Source of the DNA: Terrimesophilobacter sp044464485
GTDB taxonomy: Bacteria; Actinomycetota; Actinomycetes; Actinomycetales; Microbacteriaceae
Reading direction: 5' to 3'
Assembly (NCBI GenBank): GCA_044464485.1
Contig: JBIQLG010000001.1
Span: 186,001-250,000, forward strand
Length of the DNA stretch: 64,000 nucleotides
Part shown: positions 53,269 to 62,443 of the stretch, in pieces
Layout: each line of letters starts with the position of its first letter
Numbering within the stretch: the stretch's first letter is position 1
The notes under the pieces: model-generated
What the model was told of the DNA's origin: nothing
What the model saw: the letters and a program-made list of their open reading frames with translations, nothing else
Database searches by the model: none
Program-made: the position numbers and the translations under genes

Positions 53269-55290
53269 CTACTCGAGACCGCGGCGCTTGAGCAAGGGCT
53301 CGATGACCGCATCACGGCCGCGGAAGTCGCGGTACGCGTCCAGCGCATCCATCTTTCCGCCGACGCCCAGGAGCTTTTCGCGGAACCGGTCGCCGTTGGC
53401 GCGAGTGAGCCCGCCGTTCTCCTTGAACCACTCGACGGTGTCGGCATCCAGCACTTCACTCCAAATGTAGGAGTAGTAGCCGGCGTCATAGCCGCCCGCA
53501 AAAGTGTGCGCGAAGTAGGTGCTCGAATAGCGCGTCGGTACGGCCGGATTGTCGAGGCCCACCGCCGCCAGCGCCTTCGCCTCGAACGCGGCGACATCCG
53601 TCACCTCGTCATCCGCGGTGATCGAATGCCACGCCTGGTCGAGGAGCGCCGCAGCGAGATACTCGCTCGTTTGAAAGCCCTCGTTGAACTGCTCGGAGGC
53701 GTGCAGTTTGTCGACGAGCTCCTGCGGGAGCGGCTCGCCGGTCTCGTGGTGAACCGCGTAATTGGCGAGCACCTCCGGCCACAGCATCCACATCTCGTTG
53801 ACCTGGCTCGGGAACTCGACGAAGTCGCGGAACACGCTCGTGCCGGTGAACTTCGGATACGTCACTCGGGCGAATAGCCCGTGGAGTGCGTGCCCGAACT
53901 CGTGGAAGAGCGTGTTCACTTCATCGAACGACAGTAGCGTCGGCTCGCCCGCCGCAGGCTTCGGAACGTTGTGGTTGTTCACGACCACAACCGGCTGATC
54001 CAGCAGAGTGTTTTGCCCGACGAGCTCATTCATCCACGCCCCGCCGCGCTTCGAATCCCGCGTGTACAGGTCGTAGACGAAGAGCCCTACGTCAGAGCCG
54101 TCCTCGTTCTTCACCTCGAACACGCGCGCATCCGGGTGATAGGCGACGAGGTCGGGGCGTTCCTCGAACGTGATGCCGAACAGCTTCGTCGCGGCGAAGA
54201 ACACGCCATCCTTGAGCACTCGCTCGGCCTCGAAGTACGGGCGCATCGCGGCCGTGTCCACGTCGTATTTCTTCTGGCGCACCTTCTCGGTGTAGAAGTC
54301 CCAGTCCCATGCCTCGATCCTGTGTCCGGCGACCTCCTCGAGATCCTTCTGCTCCGCGCGCGCATTTCTCGCGGCGGGAGGCGCGAGTTTGCCGAGCATG
54401 TCCGCAACCGCCTCCGGCGTTTTCGCGGTCTGGTCTGCAGTGACGAACGCTGCGTGCGTGTCGAAGCCGAGCAGCCGCGCGCGCTCGGCGCGAAGCCTTG
54501 CGATCTCCAGCACGAGCTCGCTGTTGTCGTGCTCGTTGCCGCGGTTGCCGCGGGCGCGCGACGCTGCCATGATCCGCTCGCGCACGTCGCGACGGGTGAG
54601 GCTCGAAAGATACGGGTGCCCGGTCGGCAGCACGAGGGTCACGAGATACTTCCCGTCGAGGCCGCGCTCCTTGGCGGCTTCCGCGGCGGCGGAGATCTCC
54701 CCGACGCTCAGGCCGTCAAGCTCGGCCACATCATCGATGACGACAGCGAGATCGTTGGTGTCGGCCAGCAGGTTCTTCTCGAAGCGCGTCGTGAGCGTGG
54801 AGAGCTTTTGGTTGTAATCCTTGAGCTGCTCCTTCTGCTCATCATCGAGGCCTGCCCCAGCGAGGGTCATTTCCGTGAAGTACCGCTCGACGAGGTAGCG
54901 CTGCTCCGCATTCAGGTCAAGCGAATCCAACTGGTCATGGAGGGTCTTGATCCGCCAGTACAGCTGCGAATCGAGTTTGATGGCATCCTCGTGCGCGGCC
55001 ATGAGCGGCGCAATCTTCTCTTCGAGGTCGTTCGTGAAATCGTTCGAATCCGACGAAGACTTGTTGTAGAAAACCCGCGCGACCCGCGTGAGGGTCTGCC
55101 CGCTCTGCTCCAGCGGCACCATCGTGTTCTCGAACGTGGGCATGTCCCGCCTGCGCGTGATGTTCGACACTTCGGCAAGGTGCTCCTCGAAACCCTTCTC
55201 GAAGGCGGGCAGGTAGTGCTCATCCTTGATCTCGGCAAACGGGGGAAGTTCGAAGGGGAGGGTGCTCGCAGAAAAGAAAGGGTTCGTCAT
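53269..55290 (-). CDS. M3-family zinc oligopeptidase (Dcp/OpdA type)
   Basis: A cytoplasmic metallopeptidase of 673 residues, the normal length for Dcp/oligopeptidase A. The zinc motif HEFGHALHG is at about residue 463, with the third-ligand Glu in the following helix and the substrate loop FAGGYDAGYYSYIWSEV near the C-terminus. It degrades short peptides. It is single, facing the repeat pair at its 3' end and a methyltransferase at its 5' end. There is no signal peptide. Confidence 0.95.
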   Translation of the reverse strand: MTNPFFSASTLPFELPPFAEIKDEHYLPAFEKGFEEHLAEVSNITRRRDMPTFENTMVPLEQSGQTLTRVARVFYNKSSSDSNDFTNDLEEKIAPLMAAHEDAIKLDSQLYWRIKTLHDQLDSLDLNAEQRYLVERYFTEMTLAGAGLDDEQKEQLKDYNQKLSTLTTRFEKNLLADTNDLAVVIDDVAELDGLSVGEISAAAEAAKERGLDGKYLVTLVLPTGHPYLSSLTRRDVRERIMAASRARGNRGNEHDNSELVLEIARLRAERARLLGFDTHAAFVTADQTAKTPEAVADMLGKLAPPAARNARAEQKDLEEVAGHRIEAWDWDFYTEKVRQKKYDVDTAAMRPYFEAERVLKDGVFFAATKLFGITFEERPDLVAYHPDARVFEVKNEDGSDVGLFVYDLYTRDSKRGGAWMNELVGQNTLLDQPVVVVNNHNVPKPAAGEPTLLSFDEVNTLFHEFGHALHGLFARVTYPKFTGTSVFRDFVEFPSQVNEMWMLWPEVLANYAVHHETGEPLPQELVDKLHASEQFNEGFQTSEYLAAALLDQAWHSITADDEVTDVAAFEAKALAAVGLDNPAVPTRYSSTYFAHTFAGGYDAGYYSYIWSEVLDADTVEWFKENGGLTRANGDRFREKLLGVGGKMDALDAYRDFRGRDAVIEPLLKRRGLE

Positions 55291-55315
55291 CCTCCAACCT
55301 TATTAGGCTGGGGTT

Positions 55316-56125
55316 ATGGCGGCACCGTCCGAACATTACAATCACGGGCACCACGAGAGCGTTCTTCGCTCGCACAGCTGGCGCACCGTAGAGAATTCTG
55401 CGGCCTATATCTTCTCCTATCTCACGCCCGGCGTGACTATTTTGGATGTCGGATGCGGCCCCGGCACGATCACCCTCGACTTCGCCGCGCGAGTTGCGCC
55501 GGCCACCGTCGTCGGCCTGGACGCGTCGAGCGAGGTCATCGAGAAGGCCACGGCTCTTGCGGCAGAGCGCGATATCAACAACGTCGAATTCGTGGTCGGG
55601 GATGCCTACGAACTCAGCTATGAGGACGGCGCTTTCGATATTGTGCACGCGCACCAGGTGCTTCAGCACGTGTCCAATCCGGTGGGCATGCTCCGGGAAC
55701 TTCGGCGTGTGCGGTCAGCGGAGGGGATCGTCGCCGCGCGCGATGTGGACTACGGGGCGTGCTTCTGGTATCCGGCATCGGCTGGTCTCGACCGCTGGCT
55801 CGACGTGGTCCGTGGGGTGTACCGGAGTAACGGGACCGAACCCGACGCTGGCCGCCACCTGAAATCGTGGGCCGAGGATGCCGGCTTCAACGAGGTAATC
55901 TCCACGGCATCCATCTGGACGTTCAACACGGCCGAGGATCGCCGGTGGTGGGGGAGCATGTGGGAGACCAGAATTCTCCAGTCGGCGCTCGCGGTCGGCG
56001 CCATCGACGCCGGAATTGCGAGCCAGGACGAGTTGATCGACATTTCGCGAGCGTGGCACGAGTGGTCGCGTGATCCGCGCGGCTGGCTGGGGATGCCGCA
56101 CGGCGAGGTCATCTGCCGGGGTTGA
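55316..56125 (+). CDS. Class I SAM-dependent methyltransferase
   Basis: A protein of 269 residues with the seven-strand methyltransferase fold. Motif I is VTILDVGCGPGTITLDFA, motif II VVGLDASSEVIEKA, and the post-II segment FVVGDAYELSYEDGAFDIVHAHQVLQH is a UbiE/Methyltransf_11 pattern. The N-terminus HYNHGHHESVLRSHSWRT is typical of related actinobacterial methyltransferases. Substrate unknown. Starts 26 bases from the divergent peptidase. Confidence 0.93.
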   Translation: MAAPSEHYNHGHHESVLRSHSWRTVENSAAYIFSYLTPGVTILDVGCGPGTITLDFAARVAPATVVGLDASSEVIEKATALAAERDINNVEFVVGDAYELSYEDGAFDIVHAHQVLQHVSNPVGMLRELRRVRSAEGIVAARDVDYGACFWYPASAGLDRWLDVVRGVYRSNGTEPDAGRHLKSWAEDAGFNEVISTASIWTFNTAEDRRWWGSMWETRILQSALAVGAIDAGIASQDELIDISRAWHEWSRDPRGWLGMPHGEVICRG

Positions 56126-56157
56126 CGCACAGGACCTCGCGCAGCAACGAACACGAA

Positions 56158-56261
56158 ATGCAAAGGCTTCGTTGCAAGTACTCCGTTGCAAAGAGAAGAT
56201 TGCAAAGAGCATATTGCAAAGAAATTGTTGCAAAGGATTGTTTGCAATGGTAACTTTGTAG
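56158..56261 (+). promoter_or_regulatory. Iterated TTGCAA array, 14-bp period
   Basis: TTGCAA occurs at 56172, 56186, 56200, 56214, 56228 and 56242, each exactly 14 bases from the next. ATGCAA at 56158 and the degenerate TTGTAG at 56256 keep the same phase. The middle copies are TTGCAAAG. TTGCAA is a palindrome. The array ends at the start of the HTH regulator gene, and probably forms its operator or promoter region. Confidence 0.8.
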
Positions 56262-56263
56262 GC

Positions 56264-56902
56264 ATGGAGAACGAAGAGACGCAGGACTCAGTACAGGGTC
56301 GCCAGCTCGACCTCGAGTCTCTCAAGGCTCTCGCTCATCCGCTGCGCGTCAAAATCTTTGATGTCCTTTCGACCTACGGACCATTCACTGCGAGCGGTCT
56401 CGCCGAACGTCTGGGCGAATCGAGCGGGGCCACAAGCTATCACTTGAGGCAACTCGAAAAGCACGGTTTCGTTCGGGAGATCGAAGGCAAGGGAGTGGGA
56501 CGCGAACGCTGGTGGGAGCGTACACCGGGGGGAATTACTCTGGCGTCCCCCGATGCCAAAGACACCTCCGCCGGTCGCGAGGCGAGCCAGCTGGTCATGA
56601 GGGAATGGGCGAGTACCCGCGAACGCAATCTCACGGAATTCCTTGAGCGCGGTCACGATGAACTTCCCGAACGCTGGATCGAATCGTCCGTCATCAGCCT
56701 CAGCAACGTGTTCATCACCTCGGAGGAACTGGGGGAGTTCGCCGAGATGTATATGAAAATGGTCGGTGAATTCACCGACCGGCACCGTAACCAACGTACG
56801 CCGGGTTCGCGCCCCGTGCAGATCCAATTCCACGCTTTCCCCGTTGTCGATGGGGAAGAAATTTCGTCACCCGAAACTCCAGAAGGAGAAACAGAGTCAT
56901 GA
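56264..56902 (+). CDS. Winged-helix (ArsR-like HTH) transcriptional regulator
   Basis: A protein of 212 residues from the ATG at 56264; an upstream in-frame TTG falls inside the TTGCAA array. The HTH is ALAHPLRVKIFDVLSTYGPFTASGLAERLGESSGATSYHLRQLEKHGFVRE (in parts, residues 18-70). No metal-binding cysteines are seen. A C-terminal helical part of about 120 residues follows. It likely controls its own gene through the array. It overlaps the small basic protein gene by 4 bases. Confidence 0.9.
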   Translation: MENEETQDSVQGRQLDLESLKALAHPLRVKIFDVLSTYGPFTASGLAERLGESSGATSYHLRQLEKHGFVREIEGKGVGRERWWERTPGGITLASPDAKDTSAGREASQLVMREWASTRERNLTEFLERGHDELPERWIESSVISLSNVFITSEELGEFAEMYMKMVGEFTDRHRNQRTPGSRPVQIQFHAFPVVDGEEISSPETPEGETES

Positions 56903-57228
56903 CCATGACTGCGCCAGTTCCCGTACTTGGAACATCAGAAATTTCGGTAGTACGTCGCAATGTCGTCGGCAGAAGAGAGGTGAAAACAATGCCAACCGCA
57001 ACAGCTCCGAATCATACCGTCAGCGTCTTCGCCTCAGACCAGTACCGCACGAGCGGCGTCGACCGCGCGGTCGAGCGCTTCGCAGAAGCACTCCTCCGGT
57101 GGTCGCGCCACCGCGCTGCGCGAAACTCCCTGGGCTCCGTAGAGCGATCCGCGCTCGTGCAGAACCGCGCTGCGCAGCTTCGTCGCGAACTCGATGCTGA
57201 GCGACTCCTGCTGCACTACGGCCTTTAA
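56899..57228 (+). CDS. Small basic protein coupled to the HTH regulator
   Basis: A protein of 109 residues, or 79 from the ATG at 56989. It begins inside the regulator stop (ATGA). The C-terminal half (VDRAVERFAEALLRWSRHRAARNS, in parts) is a basic amphipathic helix with many Arg. No cysteine or membrane segment is present. It could be a partner or effector-sensing subunit of the regulator, but nothing in the sequence tests this. Confidence 0.6.
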   Translation: MTMTAPVPVLGTSEISVVRRNVVGRREVKTMPTATAPNHTVSVFASDQYRTSGVDRAVERFAEALLRWSRHRAARNSLGSVERSALVQNRAAQLRRELDAERLLLHYGL

Positions 57229-57278
57229 TCCGTCTCGCGGCACTCAAGGCATCCGCGGGACCGCTCGCGGGTATGACT

Positions 57279-57345
57279 CGACCCCGGCGGGGAGTGGGGT
57301 GCGGCTTCCTAGAGCCTTTCCTCAACTCACTCCGCGCCGGGGTCG
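57279..57345. terminator. Large hairpin between convergent genes
   Basis: Arms CGACCCCGGCGGGGAGTG (57279-57296) and its near-complement (57328-57345) pair at 17 of 18 positions. It lies between the ends of the small basic protein gene and the 87-codon gene and can serve as a terminator for both. Confidence 0.6.
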
Positions 57346-57590
57346 CCTGACGCAATAATAGCTTCGCTTCCCTCTGGCGCAAGGCTGATCACGACCACAT
57401 CGTCGGAATTCGTGTCCGGGTCGAGCTCCACGATGGGTCGGCCCTCGAGCCACGTCAGTGTCCACCGCCTGCCAGAGGAACGCAGCGCGGGCCCCATTGA
57501 TGATTCGACGGTGCTCACGGCGGCCACGATGGTTTCCGGCAGCCGAGCAGGCGGAACATCTCCCGGTGCCCATCGAGTTCCCAACTGCAT
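57327..57590 (-). CDS. Small protein translationally coupled to valS
   Basis: A protein of 87 residues from the ATG at 57590, which shares its first base with the valS stop (TGATG). It is soluble, with an acidic C-terminus (DPDTNSDDVVVISLAPEGSEA). No family is recognised; the exact coupling to valS argues it is real. The 3' end lies in the shared hairpin. Confidence 0.65.
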   Translation of the reverse strand: MQLGTRWAPGDVPPARLPETIVAAVSTVESSMGPALRSSGRRWTLTWLEGRPIVELDPDTNSDDVVVISLAPEGSEAIIASGDPGAE

Positions 57591-60160
57591 CAGTCACCAC
57601 CACCGAGCACGATTTCGGTCACGGCAACCTCTTCCGATTCCGAAATCGCGAGTTCTTCGATGCGGCCAACAGACTTCAGATCTTCCGCTGCCTCGGCCAG
57701 CAGCGCTGGTCCGGTGAGGCGTGCGGAAAGAATCGTGGTTTTTTGCGATGCCTTCGCATCGGTCTTGGCGCGTCGGATTCCAATGAGGGCGGTACTCACC
57801 AAATCAAGAAGACCCGTCGGCGCAACCTCAATTGGCGGGGTGGGCCATGACGAGGTATGTACTGAGGTCTCGTGAGTCCAGGACCACACTTCCTCTGTTG
57901 CGAAGGGGATGAACGGCGCAAAGAGCCGCAACATCACGTCGATGGCGGTGCGCAATGCCGCAACCGCGGAGATCTGCCCTTCGACACCCGGAGCACCGTA
58001 GGCGCGTTCCTTGACGAGTTCGAGATAGTCGTCGCAGAACGTCCAGAAGAATTGTTCTGCCGCTTCCAGAGCGCGAGCGTGGTCGTAGGCGTCGAAGGCA
58101 TTCGTCGCCGTCGTCACAACCGCACCCAGTTCCGCAAGCATGTCGACGTCGAGAGGGTGCGTGACTGCTGCCGTCTCGACTGGGCCGCTCACGTCAATGG
58201 AGTACACGAATTTCGCCGCATTCAGGACCTTGATCGCAAGGCGCCTGCCGATTTTGATTTGCTTCGGATTTTGCGGATCGAATGCCGCATCCGTTCCGAG
58301 GCGAGAGGATGCCGCCCAGTAACGTACCGCATCAGATCCGTGGTCTTCGAGCATGGCGGAGGGGGTGACGACGTTCCCCTTCGACTTGGACATTTTCTTG
58401 CGGTCCGGGTCGACGATGAATCCACTGAGGGTCGCGTTCTTCCACGGCGCGACGCCGTGCTCCAGCTCGGAGCGCAGGAGTGTGGAGAACAGCCACGTGC
58501 GGATGATGTCCTGGCCCTGGCTGCGCAAATCGTAGGGGAACACGAGGTCGAAGAGCTCCGGGTCGCGCTCCCAGCCTCCGGCGATTTGCGGGGTGAGCGA
58601 CGAGGTCGCCCACGTGTCCATAATGTCCAGTTCGCCGACGAAGCCACCCGGTTTGCCGCGCTGACTCTCCTCGTACCCGGGCGGGGCATCCGAGGAAGGG
58701 TCGACGGGGAGCGAGTCCTCGGTAGCGGCAATGACCGCGCCGGCCTCGCCGTTCTCATCGAGTTCGTACCAGACCGGGATGGGCACGCCGAAGAAGCGCT
58801 GTCGCGAGATCAGCCAGTCGCCGGTGAGACCGCCGACCCAGTTTTCGTAGCGCACCCGCATGAAGTCGGGGACGAAGTTCACGTCGCGACCGCGCTCCAG
58901 CAGTGTGTCGCGCAGCGCTTCGTCGCGGGCCCCGTTCCGGATGTACCACTGCAGGGTGCTCACGATCTCGAGCGGCTTATCGCCCTTTTCATAGAACTTC
59001 ACGGCGTGGGTAATCGGTTTCGGCTCGCCGTCGAGGTCGCCGCTGTCGCGCAGCAGCTCGACCATGCGCGCCTTCGCGCTGAACACCGTCTTGCCGCTGA
59101 GCTCGGCGAAGGCGGTCTTTCCTGCGTCGGACGTGATCGCCTCCGGCGCCTCGTCGATGATGCGGCCGTCGCGGCCGATAACGGTTCGGTTTGGCAAATC
59201 GAGTTCGCGCCACCACACCACATCGGTCACGTCGCCGAACGTGCAGATCATGGCGATGCCGGAGCCTTTGTCCTGCTGGGCAAGTCGGTGCGCGACCACG
59301 GGAACTTCCACATCAAAAATTGGGGTGCGCACGGTTGTGCCAAACAACGGCTGGTAGCGTTCGTCATCCGGATGCGCCACGAGCGCGACGCATGCTGGCA
59401 ACAGTTCCGGCCGCGTCGTTTCGATGTACACGGGTGAGCCGTCGGCCTTGTGAAACGCCACGCGGTGGAATGCGGCGGGCATGTCCTTGTCTTCGAGTTC
59501 GGCCTGCGCCACGGCGGTGCGGAACGAGATGTCCCAGAGGGTGGGGGCCTCGGAGCGGTACGCCTCGCCTCGCGCGAGGTTGCGCAGGAACGCACGTTGT
59601 GCAGCGGTCTGCGACTCAGGGCCGATCGTGCGGTAGGTCTGGGCCCAGTCCACGGATAGGCCGAGCGCGCGCCATAGCGCCTCGAACTGCTTCTCATCCT
59701 CTACCGTGAGGGTTTCGCACAGTTCGATGAAGTTGCGGCGGCTGATGGGCTTTTGATCCGCGGCTTTGCTGCTCTTGTTGTCTCCGCCCTCGAAGGGCGG
59801 TGTGAAATTAGGGTCGTACGGGAGGGTAGGGTCGCACCTCACACCGTAATAGTTCTGCACGCGTCGCTCGGTGGGGAGTCCGTTGTCGTCCCAGCCCATC
59901 GGGTAGAACAGGGTTTTCCCGCGCATCCTCTGGTAGCGCGCCGCGAGGTCCATGTGCGTGTAGCTGAAGACGTGACCGATGTGCAGCGAACCCGATGCCG
60001 TAGGCGGAGGGGAGTCGATCGAGTAGATATTGTCACGGGGGTTCGCGTGCGCAAGCGCCGCAGCGCGATCAAACCGGTAGGTGCCGTCGGCTTCCCATTT
60101 CTCACCCCACTTGCTCTCCAATCCTTCGAGGATGGGCTTTTCGGGGGTGGCGTCAGCCAT
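57590..60160 (-). CDS. valS: Valyl-tRNA synthetase
   Basis: A class I aminoacyl-tRNA synthetase of 856 residues from the ATG at 60160 (MADATPEKPILEGLESKW); an in-frame ATG at 60190 is possible. It charges tRNA-Val. The HIGH motif is in GSLHIGHVFSYTH and the KMSKS motif in KKMSKSKGNVV. The editing domain (CP1) and tRNA-binding C-terminal part are of normal size. It is the usual actinobacterial form. The overlapping frames on the plus strand are shadows. Confidence 0.97.
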   Translation of the reverse strand: MADATPEKPILEGLESKWGEKWEADGTYRFDRAAALAHANPRDNIYSIDSPPPTASGSLHIGHVFSYTHMDLAARYQRMRGKTLFYPMGWDDNGLPTERRVQNYYGVRCDPTLPYDPNFTPPFEGGDNKSSKAADQKPISRRNFIELCETLTVEDEKQFEALWRALGLSVDWAQTYRTIGPESQTAAQRAFLRNLARGEAYRSEAPTLWDISFRTAVAQAELEDKDMPAAFHRVAFHKADGSPVYIETTRPELLPACVALVAHPDDERYQPLFGTTVRTPIFDVEVPVVAHRLAQQDKGSGIAMICTFGDVTDVVWWRELDLPNRTVIGRDGRIIDEAPEAITSDAGKTAFAELSGKTVFSAKARMVELLRDSGDLDGEPKPITHAVKFYEKGDKPLEIVSTLQWYIRNGARDEALRDTLLERGRDVNFVPDFMRVRYENWVGGLTGDWLISRQRFFGVPIPVWYELDENGEAGAVIAATEDSLPVDPSSDAPPGYEESQRGKPGGFVGELDIMDTWATSSLTPQIAGGWERDPELFDLVFPYDLRSQGQDIIRTWLFSTLLRSELEHGVAPWKNATLSGFIVDPDRKKMSKSKGNVVTPSAMLEDHGSDAVRYWAASSRLGTDAAFDPQNPKQIKIGRRLAIKVLNAAKFVYSIDVSGPVETAAVTHPLDVDMLAELGAVVTTATNAFDAYDHARALEAAEQFFWTFCDDYLELVKERAYGAPGVEGQISAVAALRTAIDVMLRLFAPFIPFATEEVWSWTHETSVHTSSWPTPPIEVAPTGLLDLVSTALIGIRRAKTDAKASQKTTILSARLTGPALLAEAAEDLKSVGRIEELAISESEEVAVTEIVLGGGD

Positions 60161-60268
60161 GGAGTACTCCGGTTTCGCTATGTGCGGCACCGTGTCACAT
60201 GCTGAGGTGCCTGAGTGTGGGTTGTTAGCCCATTCTACGGCAGAGCAACTGCCACCGGTTGCGCGTGA

Positions 60269-60922
60269 TTAGCGAGTGAGGGTCACGGTCTTGTTCGTTT
60301 GACCGCTGGCGCCCCGAACGCTCACCGTGTAGATCTGCGATGACTCGCTGCACTGGTAGTTGAGCGTGTAGGAGCCCGACGGCGGCAGGCCTGTCTCGTA
60401 TGCGCCCGCATACGCGTCCGTGACGCCGACTCCGATTGCGGCTTCGTTCGCGCCGGTACTCGCCCACGTGAACGTCACGGCGACCGAGTCGCTGTTGTTC
60501 GCGCATCCGACCGATGTGTTGTTCGTCGGCGAGAATGACGTGAAAACCGGTCCAGTGGTCGGTGGAGTCGTGGGACTCGGCGAGCTGCTGGGCGAAGCGC
60601 TCGGGCTTTCACTCGGACTCTCGCTCGGTGCGACGCTCGGGCTGGCGCTCGGCGACGCACTCGGACTGGCGCCAGGAGAGGCCGAGGCCGGAGGTGTGGC
60701 TGGGCTGGAGTCCGATCCCCTGAGGGCACCGGAAAAGAGCAGGGTGAGGAGGATAACGACGGCAATGAGCAGCAGACTCCCAACCACCGACAAGACGATG
60801 ACGAGCGTGCGCGATGTCGCTGGCGCATCAGAAGGCAACGGTGCGGATGCTGCGGCCGGAGGCTGCGGGTCCAGCGGTTCGGTTGGCGGATAGAACTTTT
60901 CGGTCGGAGTGTCGTCGCTCAT
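60269..60922 (-). CDS. Membrane-anchored protein with Ser/Pro repeat stalk
   Basis: A protein of 217 residues from the ATG at 60922 (MSDDTPTEKFYPP). A proline-rich cytoplasmic start, one membrane helix (LVIVLSVVGSLLLIAVVILLTLLF), a stalk of SASPSxSPS repeats (about residues 80-125), and a C-terminal outside domain with two cysteines (VGCANNSDSVAVTFTW, NYQCSESSQ). The outer domain ends SVRGASGQTNKTVTLTR and looks Ig-like. Function unknown. Confidence 0.8.
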   Translation of the reverse strand: MSDDTPTEKFYPPTEPLDPQPPAAASAPLPSDAPATSRTLVIVLSVVGSLLLIAVVILLTLLFSGALRGSDSSPATPPASASPGASPSASPSASPSVAPSESPSESPSASPSSSPSPTTPPTTGPVFTSFSPTNNTSVGCANNSDSVAVTFTWASTGANEAAIGVGVTDAYAGAYETGLPPSGSYTLNYQCSESSQIYTVSVRGASGQTNKTVTLTR

Positions 60923-61041
60923 GCTTCCTCGCACTATCAGTCACCACGGGCAGGTGGAACGCTCAACGGACATCATATGGGTGTGGGAGGCCAGCGCACC
61001 AGAGCCAACCTCCCACACCGGTTCGGGGAAAATTTCCGGCG

Positions 61042-62364
61042 CTATCCGTCTGCGATGACCTCGTCGCGAACTCGAATGCGCTGGGCGATGAGCGCTGCGC
61101 CGAGAGTCAGCACGGAAAGCAGTGCGAGCACGATACCCGGATGCCACCACGCCGAATTCGTTGCGTCGGCAAGTGCGGAAGTTGCCAGTGGAACGAGTCC
61201 GGAAACGACCGCGGCGACACTGTAGGAAACCGAAAGCGCGCTGTATCGCACCGGCCCGTGAAAGAGATCCGACATGAGGCCGCCGAGGCCGGCCCAGGCG
61301 AGCGTGGGCAGGATTCCACCGACGATCATGGTCCCGACGAGAATCGGAAATGTTGCGAACTGCAGCATCCAGTACATCGGGAATGTGATGAGGAGCGTGC
61401 CGAGCGCTCCTATCGCCACGACGCGGGCCGAGCCGATCCGGTTAGCGAGGACTCCGAACAGCGGGATCGTGACGAATTGCAGCATGCTCCCGATGAGGGT
61501 GGCCGTGAAGAGCTCCTGATACGAAAAGCCCAGCGTGTTGATGCCGTAGGCGATCGTGTAGGTATTCATGAGCGAATACGAACCAATTCCCAGCAGTGCC
61601 GCCGCAATCGCGACGACCACGGCAAACGGGTGGGTGCGGAAGACGTCCAGCACGGGCATGCGCGAACGTCGGTTGGTGTCGACGAGTTTTGTGAACACGG
61701 GAGTCTCGTCGATCGCGAGTCGGAGATAGAGCGAAACGGCGAGCAACGGGAACGCGAGAAGGAACGGCAACCGCCAACCCCACGCGAGCATGTCCTCACC
61801 GCTGAGGGTGACCGACAGGAGCAGGAAGAGCGCGCCGGTGAGGAATGTGCCGACGGGGGATCCGAGTTGGGGAAGCGCTGCGTAGAATCCACGCTTTTTG
61901 TAGGCGGCGTGTTCGGTTGCGAGCAGAATCGCTCCTCCCCATTCGCCGCCGAGCGAGAGCCCCTGAATGATCCGCAAAAGCGTGAGGAGAATCGGAGCGA
62001 CAATGCCGATGGTCGCGTAATCCGGTAGCAGGCCGATTGCGCCCGTAGCCAGACCCATCACGCCGATGGTCCAGAGGAGCGTGCGCTTTCGGCCGATGCG
62101 GTCACCGAGGTGGCCGAAGATCACGGCGCCGAGGGGTCTGACGAGGTAGGACGTCGCGAGCACGGCGAACGCGGCAATCGTCCCGACGACTCGGTCCTGT
62201 TCCGGAAAAAACAACGGTGCGCTGAAAATGGCGCTGAAGTACGCGAAGACGTAAAAGTCATACGATTCGAGTGAGGTTCCCACAAAGGACGCCCAGACGA
62301 CCTTTCTGGCCACTTTCTGGTCGGTGGGTTTGACGGCGATGGGTTCGAGGTCTGTCGCGGGCAC
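61042..62364 (-). CDS. MFS transporter, MHS (metabolite:H+ symporter) family
   Basis: A protein of 440 residues with 12 helices. MHS markers are the N-terminal ASFVGTSLESYDFYVFAYFSA, the loop GHLGDRIGRKRTLLWTIG (MFS motif A) and the GGEWGGAILLATEHA segment. Relatives import shikimate, proline/betaine, citrate or alpha-ketoglutarate with protons. The divergent TetR gene 79 bases away may regulate it. Substrate unknown. Confidence 0.94.
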   Translation of the reverse strand: MPATDLEPIAVKPTDQKVARKVVWASFVGTSLESYDFYVFAYFSAIFSAPLFFPEQDRVVGTIAAFAVLATSYLVRPLGAVIFGHLGDRIGRKRTLLWTIGVMGLATGAIGLLPDYATIGIVAPILLTLLRIIQGLSLGGEWGGAILLATEHAAYKKRGFYAALPQLGSPVGTFLTGALFLLLSVTLSGEDMLAWGWRLPFLLAFPLLAVSLYLRLAIDETPVFTKLVDTNRRSRMPVLDVFRTHPFAVVVAIAAALLGIGSYSLMNTYTIAYGINTLGFSYQELFTATLIGSMLQFVTIPLFGVLANRIGSARVVAIGALGTLLITFPMYWMLQFATFPILVGTMIVGGILPTLAWAGLGGLMSDLFHGPVRYSALSVSYSVAAVVSGLVPLATSALADATNSAWWHPGIVLALLSVLTLGAALIAQRIRVRDEVIADG

Positions 62365-62443
62365 GCGGCGCCTTTCTCAAGGGAGTGGGGATGATTTGTA
62401 TTGTTGGACTGAATCCAAAAATAGATACTAGTGGGGAAATCGA

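Noticed and set aside
53971..55623. 550-codon plus-strand frame opposite the M3 peptidase
   Set aside because: Shadow; composition is rich in Arg, Leu and His without any family motif, and the minus strand encodes HEFGH peptidase.
57872..59437. 521-codon plus-strand frame inside valS
   Set aside because: Shadow of valS, whose HIGH and KMSKS motifs are in the minus-strand frame.
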